From Oleiharenicola sp. (GTDB lineage Bacteria; Verrucomicrobiota; Verrucomicrobiia; Opitutales; Opitutaceae), in assembly GCA_025363455.1 (NCBI GenBank), contig JANYDW010000077.1:1-61523 (forward strand): a DNA stretch of 61,523 bases, read 5' to 3'. The notes below the pieces were generated by a model. It did not search any database and was not told the origin of the DNA. It saw only the letters and a list, made by a program, of their open reading frames with translations. The translations under genes were made by a program, and so were the position numbers. Shown here piece after piece: positions 45,094-53,188 of this stretch (its first letter is position 1; each line of letters starts with the position of its first letter).

Positions 45094-46563
45094 TTAGAGG
45101 ATGTAGCCTTCCTCGCCGTGATCGGTGATATCGAGACCCTGTTGTTCGGCTTCCGGCGTGGGCCGCAGTCCGACGACCGCCTTCACGATAAAGGCGATGA
45201 TGACCGTTCCAACAACGGCGAGGACCAGGGTGATGCCGATGGCTTTCGCTTGGGCGACCCACAGGCCGCCGTTGGTGACCAGGGCGGCCAGGCCGTTCTT
45301 TTTGGCATAGCCGTCGGAGATCAGGTTCGCGTTGACCTCGCTGGTGGCGAGGAAACCGGTTACCAAGGCACCGAGGGTACCGCCGACCGCATGCACACCA
45401 AAGGTGTCGAGGGCATCGTCATACTTGAACATCCCCTTGAGCTTGGTGCAGGCGAGGAAGGGCACCACGCCGGCCAGGACACCGATGATGATCGAACCGG
45501 TCGCGTTCACGAAACCGCAGGCCGGGGTGATCACGACAAGTCCGGCCACCGCACCCGAGCAAAAACCGAGCACCGAGGCATGACCGCGGGTGATTTTTTC
45601 CACCATGCCCCAGGTAAAGGCCGCGACCGCCGTGGCGAGGGTAGTGGTCATGAAGGCGTTGGCGGCGACGCCGTCAGCCGCCACGGCCGAGCCGGCGTTG
45701 AAACCATACCAGCCGACCCACAACATGCCGGTGCCGACCATGCAAAGTACGAGGCTGTGAGGGGCCATCTTTTCCTTCCCGAAACCCAGCCGGGGCCCGA
45801 GGATCAAGCAGAGGATGAGCGCCGACCAGCCCGAGCTCATGTGCACCACGGTGCCACCGGCAAAGTCGATCGCGGGAATCTTGGCGTCAGCATTCCAAAC
45901 GCCATTCATGAAGCCCGTGGCGCCCCAGATCATGTGAGCCAGGGGGAAATAGACGAGGAACATCCAGAGGGTGACGAAGAGCAGGATGGCCGAGAACTTC
46001 ATGCGCTCGGCAATCGCGCCCACGATCAGTGCCGGGGTGATGATGGCGAACATCATCTGGTACATAGAAAACACGTTCTGGGAGACCCAGTAGGCATAGT
46101 CGGTGTTGGGGGCGGAGTTCACGCCCTTGAGAAAGAAAAATTCCGAGCCGCCGATGAAGGGGCTGCCGTAATTCTTTCCGAAGACCAGGCTGTAGCCCAC
46201 CGCCCACCAGAGGATCGTCACCAGGCCCGTGATGCCCAAGCACTGGGCGAGGACCGAGAGGACGTTCTTCTTGCGCACCAAGCCGCCGTAGAAGAGAGCC
46301 AGGCCGGGCAGGGTCATGAAGAGCACCAAAGCGGCGCTTGTCATCATCCAGGCATTGTGTCCGGGACCGGCAACCCCGGTCAGGGATTTACCTGGGTCGG
46401 AGTTGTTGACGTACGCTTCCAAGGCGGCGATCCGCTCATCGGAAGTCGGGGCTGCAGGTGCAGCGGCGGCGGCTTCGGCGTGGACCAAGGTGAACAAGCC
46501 CAGCAGCGCGAAGATACCTGATATCTTCAAGCTGCGGGTCAGATGCTGGAACTGTATCTTCAT
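45094..46563 (-). CDS. amtB: Ammonium transporter
   Basis: 489 aa from ATG 46563. After a signal-like segment (GIFALLGLFTLVHAEA) and about 45 periplasmic residues come 11 membrane segments: AWMMTSAALVLFMTLPGLALFYGG, DFAGGTVVHMSSGWSALILC with the first pore His, FIVGTHA-equivalent DTFGVHAVGGTLGALVTGFL with the second. It conducts ammonium across the inner membrane and is gated by GlnK. A sigma-54-like promoter lies at 46638-46653. The long N-terminal region is seen in many non-enteric Amt proteins. Confidence 0.95.
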   Translation of the reverse strand: MKIQFQHLTRSLKISGIFALLGLFTLVHAEAAAAAPAAPTSDERIAALEAYVNNSDPGKSLTGVAGPGHNAWMMTSAALVLFMTLPGLALFYGGLVRKKNVLSVLAQCLGITGLVTILWWAVGYSLVFGKNYGSPFIGGSEFFFLKGVNSAPNTDYAYWVSQNVFSMYQMMFAIITPALIVGAIAERMKFSAILLFVTLWMFLVYFPLAHMIWGATGFMNGVWNADAKIPAIDFAGGTVVHMSSGWSALILCLILGPRLGFGKEKMAPHSLVLCMVGTGMLWVGWYGFNAGSAVAADGVAANAFMTTTLATAVAAFTWGMVEKITRGHASVLGFCSGAVAGLVVITPACGFVNATGSIIIGVLAGVVPFLACTKLKGMFKYDDALDTFGVHAVGGTLGALVTGFLATSEVNANLISDGYAKKNGLAALVTNGGLWVAQAKAIGITLVLAVVGTVIIAFIVKAVVGLRPTPEAEQQGLDITDHGEEGYIL

Positions 46564-46637
46564 AGTCGGTGGGGTGACGGTGTGGTTATTGTGATAGGGA
46601 AGCGCTAATCGCACGGCCCAGGCTGGTCTGAAGGTTT

Positions 46638-46653
46638 AGCACGGCCTATGCCA
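46638..46653 (-). promoter_or_regulatory. Sigma-54-like promoter for amtB-glnK
   Basis: Minus strand TGGCATAGGCCGTGCT: GG at -24 and GC at -12 spaced 12 bp, TGGCA and TGC(A/T) match the consensus, other positions weaker. About 75 bp upstream of the amtB start. Confidence 0.6.
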
Positions 46654-46702
46654 AACCGGCCCCGGCGAGTGTCACACGCGGTAATCCGTGGAAACTGGCC
46701 GC

Positions 46703-46729
46703 AAAAAAGCCGCACTGCGAGGTGCGGCT
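46703..46729 (-). terminator. Rho-independent terminator of the Ton operon
   Basis: Minus strand AGCCGCAC-CTCGCA-GTGCGGCT followed by TTTTT, 24 bp after the last gene. Confidence 0.85.
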
Positions 46730-46753
46730 GGGGAAGAAGCGGTTCGTGTTACC

Positions 46754-47299
46754 TTACTTGGGCACGTTGGGGGGCGGGGGCGGGGGAGCGATGGCCACCG
46801 TTGTGTCAGCCATCTTTCTACCCGCCATCTCCACCAAACGCTGGATCTCGATCTCGGCCCTACGCCGGTTGATCTTGGCCAGCTCGACATCCTTGGCCAG
46901 ATCGAAGGTCTCGCGATTCAATTTTTCCTTGTTGGTGCGGGCTTGGGAAATGCTGATTTCCAAGGCGCCTGCTTCCCTGGCCAGCTTGTCGGTCTGAGCG
47001 AGGAGATCCGCGGTTTCATTGCGCAACTGCGTCATGACCGCCTGATAGTCAGCTTCCTTCTTGGCGAGCTTGGCGGCGTCATCCGCGTCACGCTGCTCCT
47101 GACGTTTTCTGGCATCCTCGTTCGCTTTCTTTTCTATTTCCGCCTTTCGCTTGGCATCCACGGCAGCTTTTTCGGCTTTTTCGATTTTCTGCTTCTCTTC
47201 CTTTTGCTTCATTTCCTTCACCGCGCCGAGGTAGAAGAAAAGGAACACCCCAAGCAACAGGCTCGGGATTAAAAGATAGGTGATTAAGGTCTTCTTCAT
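46754..47299 (-). CDS. Membrane-anchored coiled-coil protein, last gene of the Ton operon
   Basis: 181 aa. One N-terminal transmembrane anchor (TYLLIPSLLLGVFLFFYLGAV) followed by a long Lys/Glu/Ala-rich coiled coil (about residues 28-165) and a proline-rich end (APPPPPPNVPK). The look is TolA-like domain II without the globular domain III. No family recognised. It lies 23 bp after a second protein of the same design and 2.0 kb downstream of tonB. Presumably spans the periplasm next to ExbBD-TonB; inferred. Confidence 0.7.
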   Translation of the reverse strand: MKKTLITYLLIPSLLLGVFLFFYLGAVKEMKQKEEKQKIEKAEKAAVDAKRKAEIEKKANEDARKRQEQRDADDAAKLAKKEADYQAVMTQLRNETADLLAQTDKLAREAGALEISISQARTNKEKLNRETFDLAKDVELAKINRRRAEIEIQRLVEMAGRKMADTTVAIAPPPPPPNVPK

Positions 47300-47322
47300 G
47301 AGAGTATGGGTAACAGGTGGAT

Positions 47323-47865
47323 TTAGCTCTTCTTTGCAGCGGCAGCGGCGGCGGCGGCGGCGGCGGCGGCCCGCGCGGCTTCAGCGGCGGTGATCTTGTC
47401 CAGCAGCTCAATGTAATACTTCTGGTTTAATTCAGCCTTTGCGACGTACTCCTTGAGGAAAGCCTGCTCGTCCGCCAAGGTCTTCTTTTCCTGTTCGATC
47501 TTCTTGACCTCTTCCTGGACCTCCTCGAGGTCCTTCTTCAGACTCTTAACCTTGTTGGTCTGCGAGTTCTTCTCGTTGTTGGCGCGCTGGCGCTTGTCGT
47601 CGGCGGCCTGGCGGTCGTTCTTCTTGTCTTCCTCGATCTTTTCCTTCTTGGCGCGTTCCTCGGCCCGCAATTTCGAGGCTTCAACCGCGGCGGCTATCGC
47701 CTTTTCGCGATCGAGGATCCCTTGCCGGACCTTGTCCGCTTTGGCTTTGTCGGCTGCCGTCTTGATCTCAACGAGGTGGGCCTCGTGACCCTTGGCGAAA
47801 TTATGATAGAAGACGCCGAAAATCAGGACGCCGATCAGCGGAATGGTGAGATAGACTTTATTCAT
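47323..47865 (-). CDS. Membrane-anchored coiled-coil protein with poly-Ala tail
   Basis: 180 aa: N-terminal anchor (VYLTIPLIGVLIFGVFYHNF), coiled coil rich in Lys/Glu/Gln/Asp to about residue 140 (KVKSLKKDLEEVQEEVKKIE), a short YYIELLDKIT segment, then RA followed by 12 alanines and KKS. The alanines are encoded by an almost pure GCC/GCG run (47337-47370), prone to slippage. TolA-like in style. Same operon as tonB; function unknown. Confidence 0.7.
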   Translation of the reverse strand: MNKVYLTIPLIGVLIFGVFYHNFAKGHEAHLVEIKTAADKAKADKVRQGILDREKAIAAAVEASKLRAEERAKKEKIEEDKKNDRQAADDKRQRANNEKNSQTNKVKSLKKDLEEVQEEVKKIEQEKKTLADEQAFLKEYVAKAELNQKYYIELLDKITAAEAARAAAAAAAAAAAAKKS

Positions 47866-47904
47866 GGTCAGATGAGTCAGTAAAGGAGTGGGCGGTTTTG
47901 GTTT

Positions 47905-49290
47905 CTATCTGTTTTTCTTCGCTTCGCGATCTTTGATCAGGGCACGGAGTGCATCGACCATGCTCTGACCGTCCTTGGCCCCCTCGGGGAATTCGGTGGC
48001 CTTGAGGGCGGCCTCAAGGGCGATTTCATACTTCTGGAGGCTGTAAGCGGTATAGGCGAGAGAGAGATAGGCTTGATAGGGTTTGTTGAGGTTACCCTTG
48101 GTGATGGCGATCTGGATGTGTTTTAGGGACTCCTCGGGTTTTTCTAATGCCGTGTAAGCTGTAGCGATGAGATACTCCAGCTGGCCGGATTTGGGGAAGG
48201 CCTTCGTGGCGTCCTTCAGGGCTTCAATGCCCTTCAAGGGACGTTGCAGCTGCTGGTAGGACAAGGCGAGTAATTCCCAATTCTTGGGGTCGTTCTCAAT
48301 GTCGCCCGATTTCAATCCGGCGTCCAGTAGCTCTGCGGCCTTGTCATACTGGCCGATATTGAAGTAGATGCCGAGCAGGTTGTAATTGTCCTTGTGGGTT
48401 TTCATGAACCCGTTGGCTTGCGCCCGCTCAAGGGTAAGAATGGCGCGAATATTGTATTCCCGGGCCTGCTTGTAATCCTTGGTTTCCTCGGCCTTGGCGG
48501 CGATGGACAAGTAGGTGGCCGCCAGCTGAGACCAGTAGGTGGGGCTGTCAGGCTTCATCTTGACCAGAGCCTCGAGCATTTCGCTGGATTCGATGTAGCG
48601 GTCGAGCTGGTTCAGGGCGACAAGCTTGAGCAGGTAAAAGGTGTCTTTCGGCCGCGTACTGAGCTTCATGCCGATATCGACCTGCTCGATGGTGCGCTTG
48701 AGCAGGGCTGGATCGGGGTTGCTGGCGTTCAGCATGGCGCGCTGGTAAAGCAGCTGCGAATAGATCAACTGGGCCTCCGCCGTGGTCTGGGGCGTGATTT
48801 TGAGCCATTGATTCATGGCTTTGTCTGCCTTGTCAAAGTACGCCCCGGCCAGAGTCAGGTTCTTGGTCTGGGCAGCGCCTTCTTGAAAATACAGCTGCAC
48901 GAGATAGAAATACAATTCCCGCGTGACCCTCTCATCAAAGTAGGTGGGGCTGTGCGCCTCAGACAGGGCCAGACTTTTCTCCATGGGCTCAATGGCCTTC
49001 GTGAAATCCCCCTGTTGGAGGTAAATCTGGACCTTATATTGATGAATCAGGGCCGCATCGTAGCTGTCCGCCGGAACCTTGGCCTGCAAGCTGTTCAGTA
49101 TGGCCATGGCCGCGGCGAAATTCGGTGCCGGCTTCGCATCCATGGCCTCCTTGTATTTCGGCAAGGCTTCAGCGGTGACATCGCTTGGATTGTAGTCCCG
49201 TTGCGTCTGTTGCGCCGCGAGGGTTGCAACCAGCGCAAAAGTGGCGACCAAGCCAAGCAGATGGCGGATAGTGGGGAAAGGGGACGGCAT
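47905..49290 (-). CDS. Periplasmic TPR protein of the Ton operon
   Basis: 461 aa from ATG 49290, with a Sec signal (LVATFALVATLAAQQ). Residues about 40-440 are tetratricopeptide-like helical repeats (IHQYKVQIYLQQGDFTKAIE, LLGIYFNIGQYDKAAELLDA, LALSYQQLQRPLKGIEALKD). In bacteroidetes and deltaproteobacteria TPR proteins often accompany exbBD-tonB sets. It sits 10 bp after tonB. Likely a scaffold for energised outer-membrane transport or motility; inferred. Confidence 0.85.
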   Translation of the reverse strand: MPSPFPTIRHLLGLVATFALVATLAAQQTQRDYNPSDVTAEALPKYKEAMDAKPAPNFAAAMAILNSLQAKVPADSYDAALIHQYKVQIYLQQGDFTKAIEPMEKSLALSEAHSPTYFDERVTRELYFYLVQLYFQEGAAQTKNLTLAGAYFDKADKAMNQWLKITPQTTAEAQLIYSQLLYQRAMLNASNPDPALLKRTIEQVDIGMKLSTRPKDTFYLLKLVALNQLDRYIESSEMLEALVKMKPDSPTYWSQLAATYLSIAAKAEETKDYKQAREYNIRAILTLERAQANGFMKTHKDNYNLLGIYFNIGQYDKAAELLDAGLKSGDIENDPKNWELLALSYQQLQRPLKGIEALKDATKAFPKSGQLEYLIATAYTALEKPEESLKHIQIAITKGNLNKPYQAYLSLAYTAYSLQKYEIALEAALKATEFPEGAKDGQSMVDALRALIKDREAKKNR

Positions 49291-49300
49291 GGAGGCGGGA

Positions 49301-49951
49301 TTACTCGGTCGCATTGAACTCAAGGAGCTGCGAGGCACGGACGTTCACCACCTGGCCGCGCCTGCGGCCGGGCTTGAATTTCCACTTTTGCACGGCCTGC
49401 AGGGCTGGCATCTCAAACTCCCGGTGGGAGGACTTGATGACCTGGGTCTGGATCACATCGCCTTCGGTACTGATGATGAACTCGACGACGACCGAGCCGT
49501 TGATGCCGGCGCGGCGCATATCGTAGGGATAAGCCGGGGCTTGGCGGACGCGGGCGACGGGCTGCTGGTCGAGATCACCGATATTGAAGAGGTTGCTCAA
49601 ACCTTTGCCGAAGTTGGCGCCGGGTTTGGTGACCGGAATGGTGATGGCCCCCTTGGACACGGTCAGGCCGGGAGGGGGGGGTGGGGCGAGCGCCATGACG
49701 AAGGAATCAACCGGCACCACCGATGGTACGTCCACCAAACTGGGCGGCGCCATGACGTTCTCTGGCTGTTCATCCTGCAGGTCTTCCACTTTCTCCACCT
49801 TCTCCTCCTCCAGCGGGGGCATCTCGAACTGCACCACCTCTTCCTTTTTCGCCTCGGCGTGCTTGGGCGGAGGAGCTTTCTGGCTGAAAAAATAGATCGT
49901 CGAGTGCAGTGCCAGAGAAACCACAATGCCGATGATAAGGTCTCTGTTCAT
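49301..49951 (-). CDS. tonB: TonB energy-transducing protein
   Basis: 216 aa from ATG 49951. Inner-membrane anchor with the key His (LIIGIVVSLALHSTIYFFSQ), a periplasmic Pro/Glu/Lys linker, and a C-terminal TonB domain at about 135-210 (APAYPYDMRRAGINGSVVVE, ALQAVQKWKFKPGRRRGQVV). It transmits proton-motive force from ExbBD to outer-membrane receptors. Starts 1 bp after the exbD stop. The longer frame to 50062 reads into exbD and was rejected. Confidence 0.93.
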   Translation of the reverse strand: MNRDLIIGIVVSLALHSTIYFFSQKAPPPKHAEAKKEEVVQFEMPPLEEEKVEKVEDLQDEQPENVMAPPSLVDVPSVVPVDSFVMALAPPPPPGLTVSKGAITIPVTKPGANFGKGLSNLFNIGDLDQQPVARVRQAPAYPYDMRRAGINGSVVVEFIISTEGDVIQTQVIKSSHREFEMPALQAVQKWKFKPGRRRGQVVNVRASQLLEFNATE

Positions 49952-49952
49952 G

Positions 49953-50384
49953 TTATTTGCCCGTGGGCCGGGTGCGGGTTTCGACCGAGAATTTCGCGAT
50001 GCCGGACTTGCGGATGATGTCCAGCACCTGGACCGTGACGCCGAAACGGGCGCGTTCATCACCGGCGATCAAAATGCGCGGGTCATCGGTCTGCCGCTTG
50101 TAGTTGGCAATGCGGGGCTCGACTTCGCCCATGTCGATGAGCTCCTTGTTCCAGAAGATGGCGCCGTCGCCTGACACCTGGATGGTCGCGATATCCGGGG
50201 GAGGGGTGCCCGGGGGCGGGGGCGGCGCCGCCACTGGCAGGTCAACGGGGACCGACTTCAGGGCATTCAGTGAGAGGGTGAACAGCACGAAGGTGGCAAG
50301 CAGGAAGAAGATGACATCGATGAGGGGAATGATCTCAATGCGCGCCTTCTTGCGAACCGGAACTTTGATTTTGGTGCCTTCCAT
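49953..50384 (-). CDS. exbD: ExbD/TolR biopolymer transport protein (second copy)
   Basis: 143 aa: basic N-terminus, single TM helix with the proton-channel Asp (ARIEIIPLIDVIFFLLATFV), and a periplasmic domain (DERARFGVTVQVLDIIRKSG). Pairs with ExbB to form the proton-driven motor. The TM segment is nearly identical to that of the adjacent copy at 50446-50859, down to the DNA level, while the periplasmic halves differ, and this one has a Pro-rich insert (VAAPPPPPGTPPPD). Confidence 0.93.
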   Translation of the reverse strand: MEGTKIKVPVRKKARIEIIPLIDVIFFLLATFVLFTLSLNALKSVPVDLPVAAPPPPPGTPPPDIATIQVSGDGAIFWNKELIDMGEVEPRIANYKRQTDDPRILIAGDERARFGVTVQVLDIIRKSGIAKFSVETRTRPTGK

Positions 50385-50445
50385 GATGGTGCAGCTTTGC
50401 TGATAGTACGGCTGAGTGGGCGGTTTATTAGGCTAGGCAGGGCGG

Positions 50446-50859
50446 TCAGTGGCTGCGCGTTTCAATTAAGACCTTCTTGAACCCGGCTTTACGAGCCTCA
50501 TCAAAAACGTAAATGGCTTGGGCGAAGAACGCCTTCTCATCGCCGTTGATCAGGATGCGTCCGTCCGGCTCCTTATTGTGGTAGGTCACCAGACGCAGTT
50601 GAAACTCGTCGAGGGTGATCAGGTCCTGATTCCAGGCGATCGCCCCTTCATCGGTCACGCTGATGGTGACGCCGTTGGGATCGAAGGTTTCGCCGGTCTC
50701 GGAGATGGGCAGGTTAACCTTGACGCCATTGGACTTGTTGAGCGCAAGAGTGAATAGGACGAAGGTGGCGAGCAGAAAGAAGATGACGTCAATGAGAGGA
50801 ATGATCTCAATGCGCGCTCTTTTCTTGCCACCTGGGCCGGAACCGCCGCCACCGTGCAT
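50446..50859 (-). CDS. exbD: ExbD/TolR biopolymer transport protein (first copy)
   Basis: 137 aa from ATG 50859. MHGGGGSGPGGKKRARIEII, TM helix with channel Asp (PLIDVIFFLLATFVLFTLAL), then a periplasmic domain (TDEGAIAWNQDLITLDEFQL, FDEARKAGFKKVLIETRSH). Second gene of the operon, 41 bp after exbB. Two ExbD subunits of different sequence probably form a heterodimer inside the ExbB pentamer, as suggested for other tandem exbD sets. Confidence 0.93.
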   Translation of the reverse strand: MHGGGGSGPGGKKRARIEIIPLIDVIFFLLATFVLFTLALNKSNGVKVNLPISETGETFDPNGVTISVTDEGAIAWNQDLITLDEFQLRLVTYHNKEPDGRILINGDEKAFFAQAIYVFDEARKAGFKKVLIETRSH

Positions 50860-50900
50860 ACAGTTAGGGGTAAAGGTTAAATCCGCAGTGATGAGGCGCC

Positions 50901-51587
50901 TTAGCGGGCGCTCGTGGAAGCGGACTTGTTGATGATGATCTCGAGGGAGTTGGAGGCGTCCTCGACTTCGTGGCGCGCTTCCTCGACCCGGGCGTTCATG
51001 TAATTGAAGGGGAGCAGGCCAATGACGGCGATGAAGAGACCGCACATGGTGGCGATGAGAGCTTCGGCCACGCCGCCGGTGATGGCACCGGTCGAGGCGG
51101 AGATATCGCCACTGCCGGAATTGAGAGCGGCGAAGGTACCCATCATGCCAGTGACGGTGCCGAGGAGGCCGAGGAGGGGGGCGGCGGTGATGCAGGTGTC
51201 GAGCGTGGGAAGACCCTGGCTGTAGCGCTGCATCTCTTGGTTTGCGGCGCGAGAGAACGCGTTGCCGAGGGAGTGTTCCTTGTGCGACAGGGCATAGACC
51301 AGAATGCGGGCGACATAGTCTTCGCTCTTTTTGCCCAACTCCACTGCGCCATTGATGTCATTGGCCTCGACCCGCTCGAGTATCTTGTCAACCAACTCGG
51401 GCTGGCGCCGGCCGTTCTCGCGGATGATGAAGATGACCCGCTCAATGGCGACAGTGAACATCAGGAAAGAGACCAGCAGGATGGGCCACATGACACCTCT
51501 TCCAGCATGGAAGAGTTCCATCATGTTCATCGGGCTGCCGTCGGGATTGGTCAGCAGGAGAGCGAGAGGCAATTGGACAGAGATCAT
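50901..51587 (-). CDS. exbB: ExbB/TolQ/MotA-family proton channel
   Basis: 228 aa, three TM helices: GVMWPILLVSFLMFTVAIER, TAAPLLGLLGTVTGMMGTF (conserved TM2) and EALIATMCGLFIAVIGLLPF (TM3 with the family Thr). Forms the pentameric channel around ExbD. First gene of the seven-gene operon exbB-exbD-exbD-tonB-TPR-two coiled-coil genes. No promoter hexamers were firmly identified upstream. Confidence 0.95.
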   Translation of the reverse strand: MISVQLPLALLLTNPDGSPMNMMELFHAGRGVMWPILLVSFLMFTVAIERVIFIIRENGRRQPELVDKILERVEANDINGAVELGKKSEDYVARILVYALSHKEHSLGNAFSRAANQEMQRYSQGLPTLDTCITAAPLLGLLGTVTGMMGTFAALNSGSGDISASTGAITGGVAEALIATMCGLFIAVIGLLPFNYMNARVEEARHEVEDASNSLEIIINKSASTSAR

Positions 51588-51832
51588 TGTGCGGTGTGGG
51601 TTTTACTTGGGACGGGTATTATTTTCCGGTGCAGAAATGCGAGGGGTGAACAGCCGTCCGTTATAGGGATAACACCCGGCTGGAGGTAACTACTTCAATG
51701 GCAAAAAACATCGGAATGCAAATGGTGCTGAGAATCACTTTGCACTGTCAATGCGGTTTCTATGCCACCAGTGGAAAAACTTATCCGGCAAAAATCAAAG
51801 CCAAGGTGCGGGCGCAGCGTGACCTGAAAAAG

Positions 51833-51907
51833 TGGCTGCCCGACTAGGAGTCGAACCTAGACAGAACGAGTCAGAGTCGTTCGTGCTACCATTACACCAT
51901 CGGGCAG
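51833..51907 (-). tRNA. tRNA-Gln (CTG)
   Basis: 75 nt with encoded CCA. Acceptor CTGCCCG/CGGGCAG, D-arm GATGGTGTAATGGTAGCAC, anticodon loop CTCTGAC giving CTG, T-arm CTAGGTTCGACTCCTAG. Gln-tRNA may be made by the GatCAB encoded at 57736-61038 if no GlnRS exists. Confidence 0.93.
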
Positions 51908-52054
51908 TGAATAACTTATCGCGGCCGGCGCGCCCAGTGGCTCTCCCTCGCGAATGCTTCGGAGGGAATTCTCCGGGTTTACGTCCAACCGTGAGTCGGA
52001 AATCGGCTGATTCGAGAGTTGGCTGTATCCGTCCGTCGCTCAAAGAGCGGAGGC

Positions 52055-52130
52055 TGGAGCCGGCGATGGGATTCGAACCCGCAACCGCCTGTTTACAAAA
52101 CAGGTGCTCTACCATTGAGCTACACCGGCA
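52055..52130 (-). tRNA. tRNA-Thr (TGT)
   Basis: 76 nt with encoded CCA. Acceptor GCCGGTG-type stem, D-arm AGCTCAATGGTAGAGC, anticodon loop TTTGTAA giving TGT, T-arm GCGGGTTCGAATCCCAT. Confidence 0.93.
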
Positions 52131-52180
52131 TGGTGTGCAGGGCACGATAAGTCAGGGTGACTGGCAAACAACCCGAAATT

Positions 52181-52255
<75 letters not shown>

Positions 52256-52441
52256 GACAAAAATGGAGTCGCCAAAGTTAATATCGGGCGGAGCAAGTCA
52301 ACCCCTTTTCCGATATTCGACCTGCCGCTCGTTTTCCCTCTGAAAATTCCTTCGTTTGCGCGGATTTTCCGGAGTGCGTCGATCAATGAACTTTCCCCTT
52401 GCCATGCGTACCCGCGCCCTCTGTTTTGGTCCGCTCCATCC

Positions 52442-52639
52442 ATGCAAAAGACAAAAAAGTCCGTTGCCAAGCGCTTCAAGATATCCGGTACGGGTAAGCT
52501 GATCCGCCGCACGCCCGGTTTCCGTCACCTGCTGGCCGCGAAGAGCACGAAGTCCAAACGACGTGCCTCCCGCGACAAGCTCGTGGCCCCCGGTCATGCC
52601 GCTCCGCTGCTCCGCTGCCTGCCCACTGGGCTCCGGTAA
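52442..52639 (+). CDS. rpmI: 50S ribosomal protein L35
   Basis: 65 aa, standard L35: MQKTKKSVAKRFKISGTGKL with the conserved KRF-TGTGK core and RHLLAAKSTKSKRRASR. Component of the large subunit. Followed 80 bp later by rplT. infC, which normally precedes rpmI, is not found here; the upstream side is the divergent tRNA cluster. Confidence 0.95.
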   Translation: MQKTKKSVAKRFKISGTGKLIRRTPGFRHLLAAKSTKSKRRASRDKLVAPGHAAPLLRCLPTGLR

Positions 52640-52719
52640 CCTGGCGCGCAATAACCACAACTTGCCAGGCGGGTGAATCCTAACGAGACGACCCGCCGGC
52701 ACTAAAACCACCTACAAAC

Positions 52720-53094
52720 ATGGCTCGTGCTACAAACTCCCCCGCGTCGCGCAAGCGACACAAGAAAGTACTGAAATACGCCAAGGGCTATTTCGGCAAC
52801 AAATCCAAGCTGTTCCGCTACGCCAAGGAAGCGGTCCAGCATGCCTGGCAATACGCCTACATCGACCGCAAGAAGAAGAAGGCCAACATGCGCGGCCTTT
52901 GGATCGTGCGCCTCAACGCCGCTTGCCGTGAGGCCGGCATGAGCTACAGCCGCTTCATCGAGGGCCTCAAGGCCGCCAACATCCTCTTGGACCGCCGCCA
53001 GCTCTCCGAGATCGCGATCGCCGACAGCATCGCCTTTACCGGCCTGGTCAAGAAAGCCCAGGACGCGTTGAAGGCCAAGGCCGCCAAGGCCTGA
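52720..53094 (+). CDS. rplT: 50S ribosomal protein L20
   Basis: 124 aa. MARATNSPASRKRHKKVLKY, YGNKSKLFR-like YFGNKSKLFRYAKEAVQHAW, WIVRLNAACREAGMSYSRFI and the LDRRQLSEIAI segment are typical. Early 23S assembly protein; in other bacteria it also represses its own operon through the mRNA. Followed by two hairpins and pheS. Confidence 0.97.
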   Translation: MARATNSPASRKRHKKVLKYAKGYFGNKSKLFRYAKEAVQHAWQYAYIDRKKKKANMRGLWIVRLNAACREAGMSYSRFIEGLKAANILLDRRQLSEIAIADSIAFTGLVKKAQDALKAKAAKA

Positions 53095-53103
53095 GCAACA
53101 AAC

Positions 53104-53182
53104 GCGAGCCTCTGGAGGCTCGCCTTCCGGTCAAAAAGACCATTTCTCTGAAGGACGGGCTCCCCGCGGGCCCGTCCTTTTT
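53104..53182 (+). terminator. Hairpin and intrinsic terminator between rplT and pheS
   Basis: GCGAGCCTC-TG-GAGGCTCGC (53104-53123), then GGACGGGC-TCCCCGCGG-GCCCGTCC (53153-53177) with TTTTT. The terminator ends 7 bp before the pheS ATG (53189), so it must be leaky or regulated; no Phe-rich leader ORF was seen. Confidence 0.75.
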
Positions 53183-53188
53183 ATTTTC

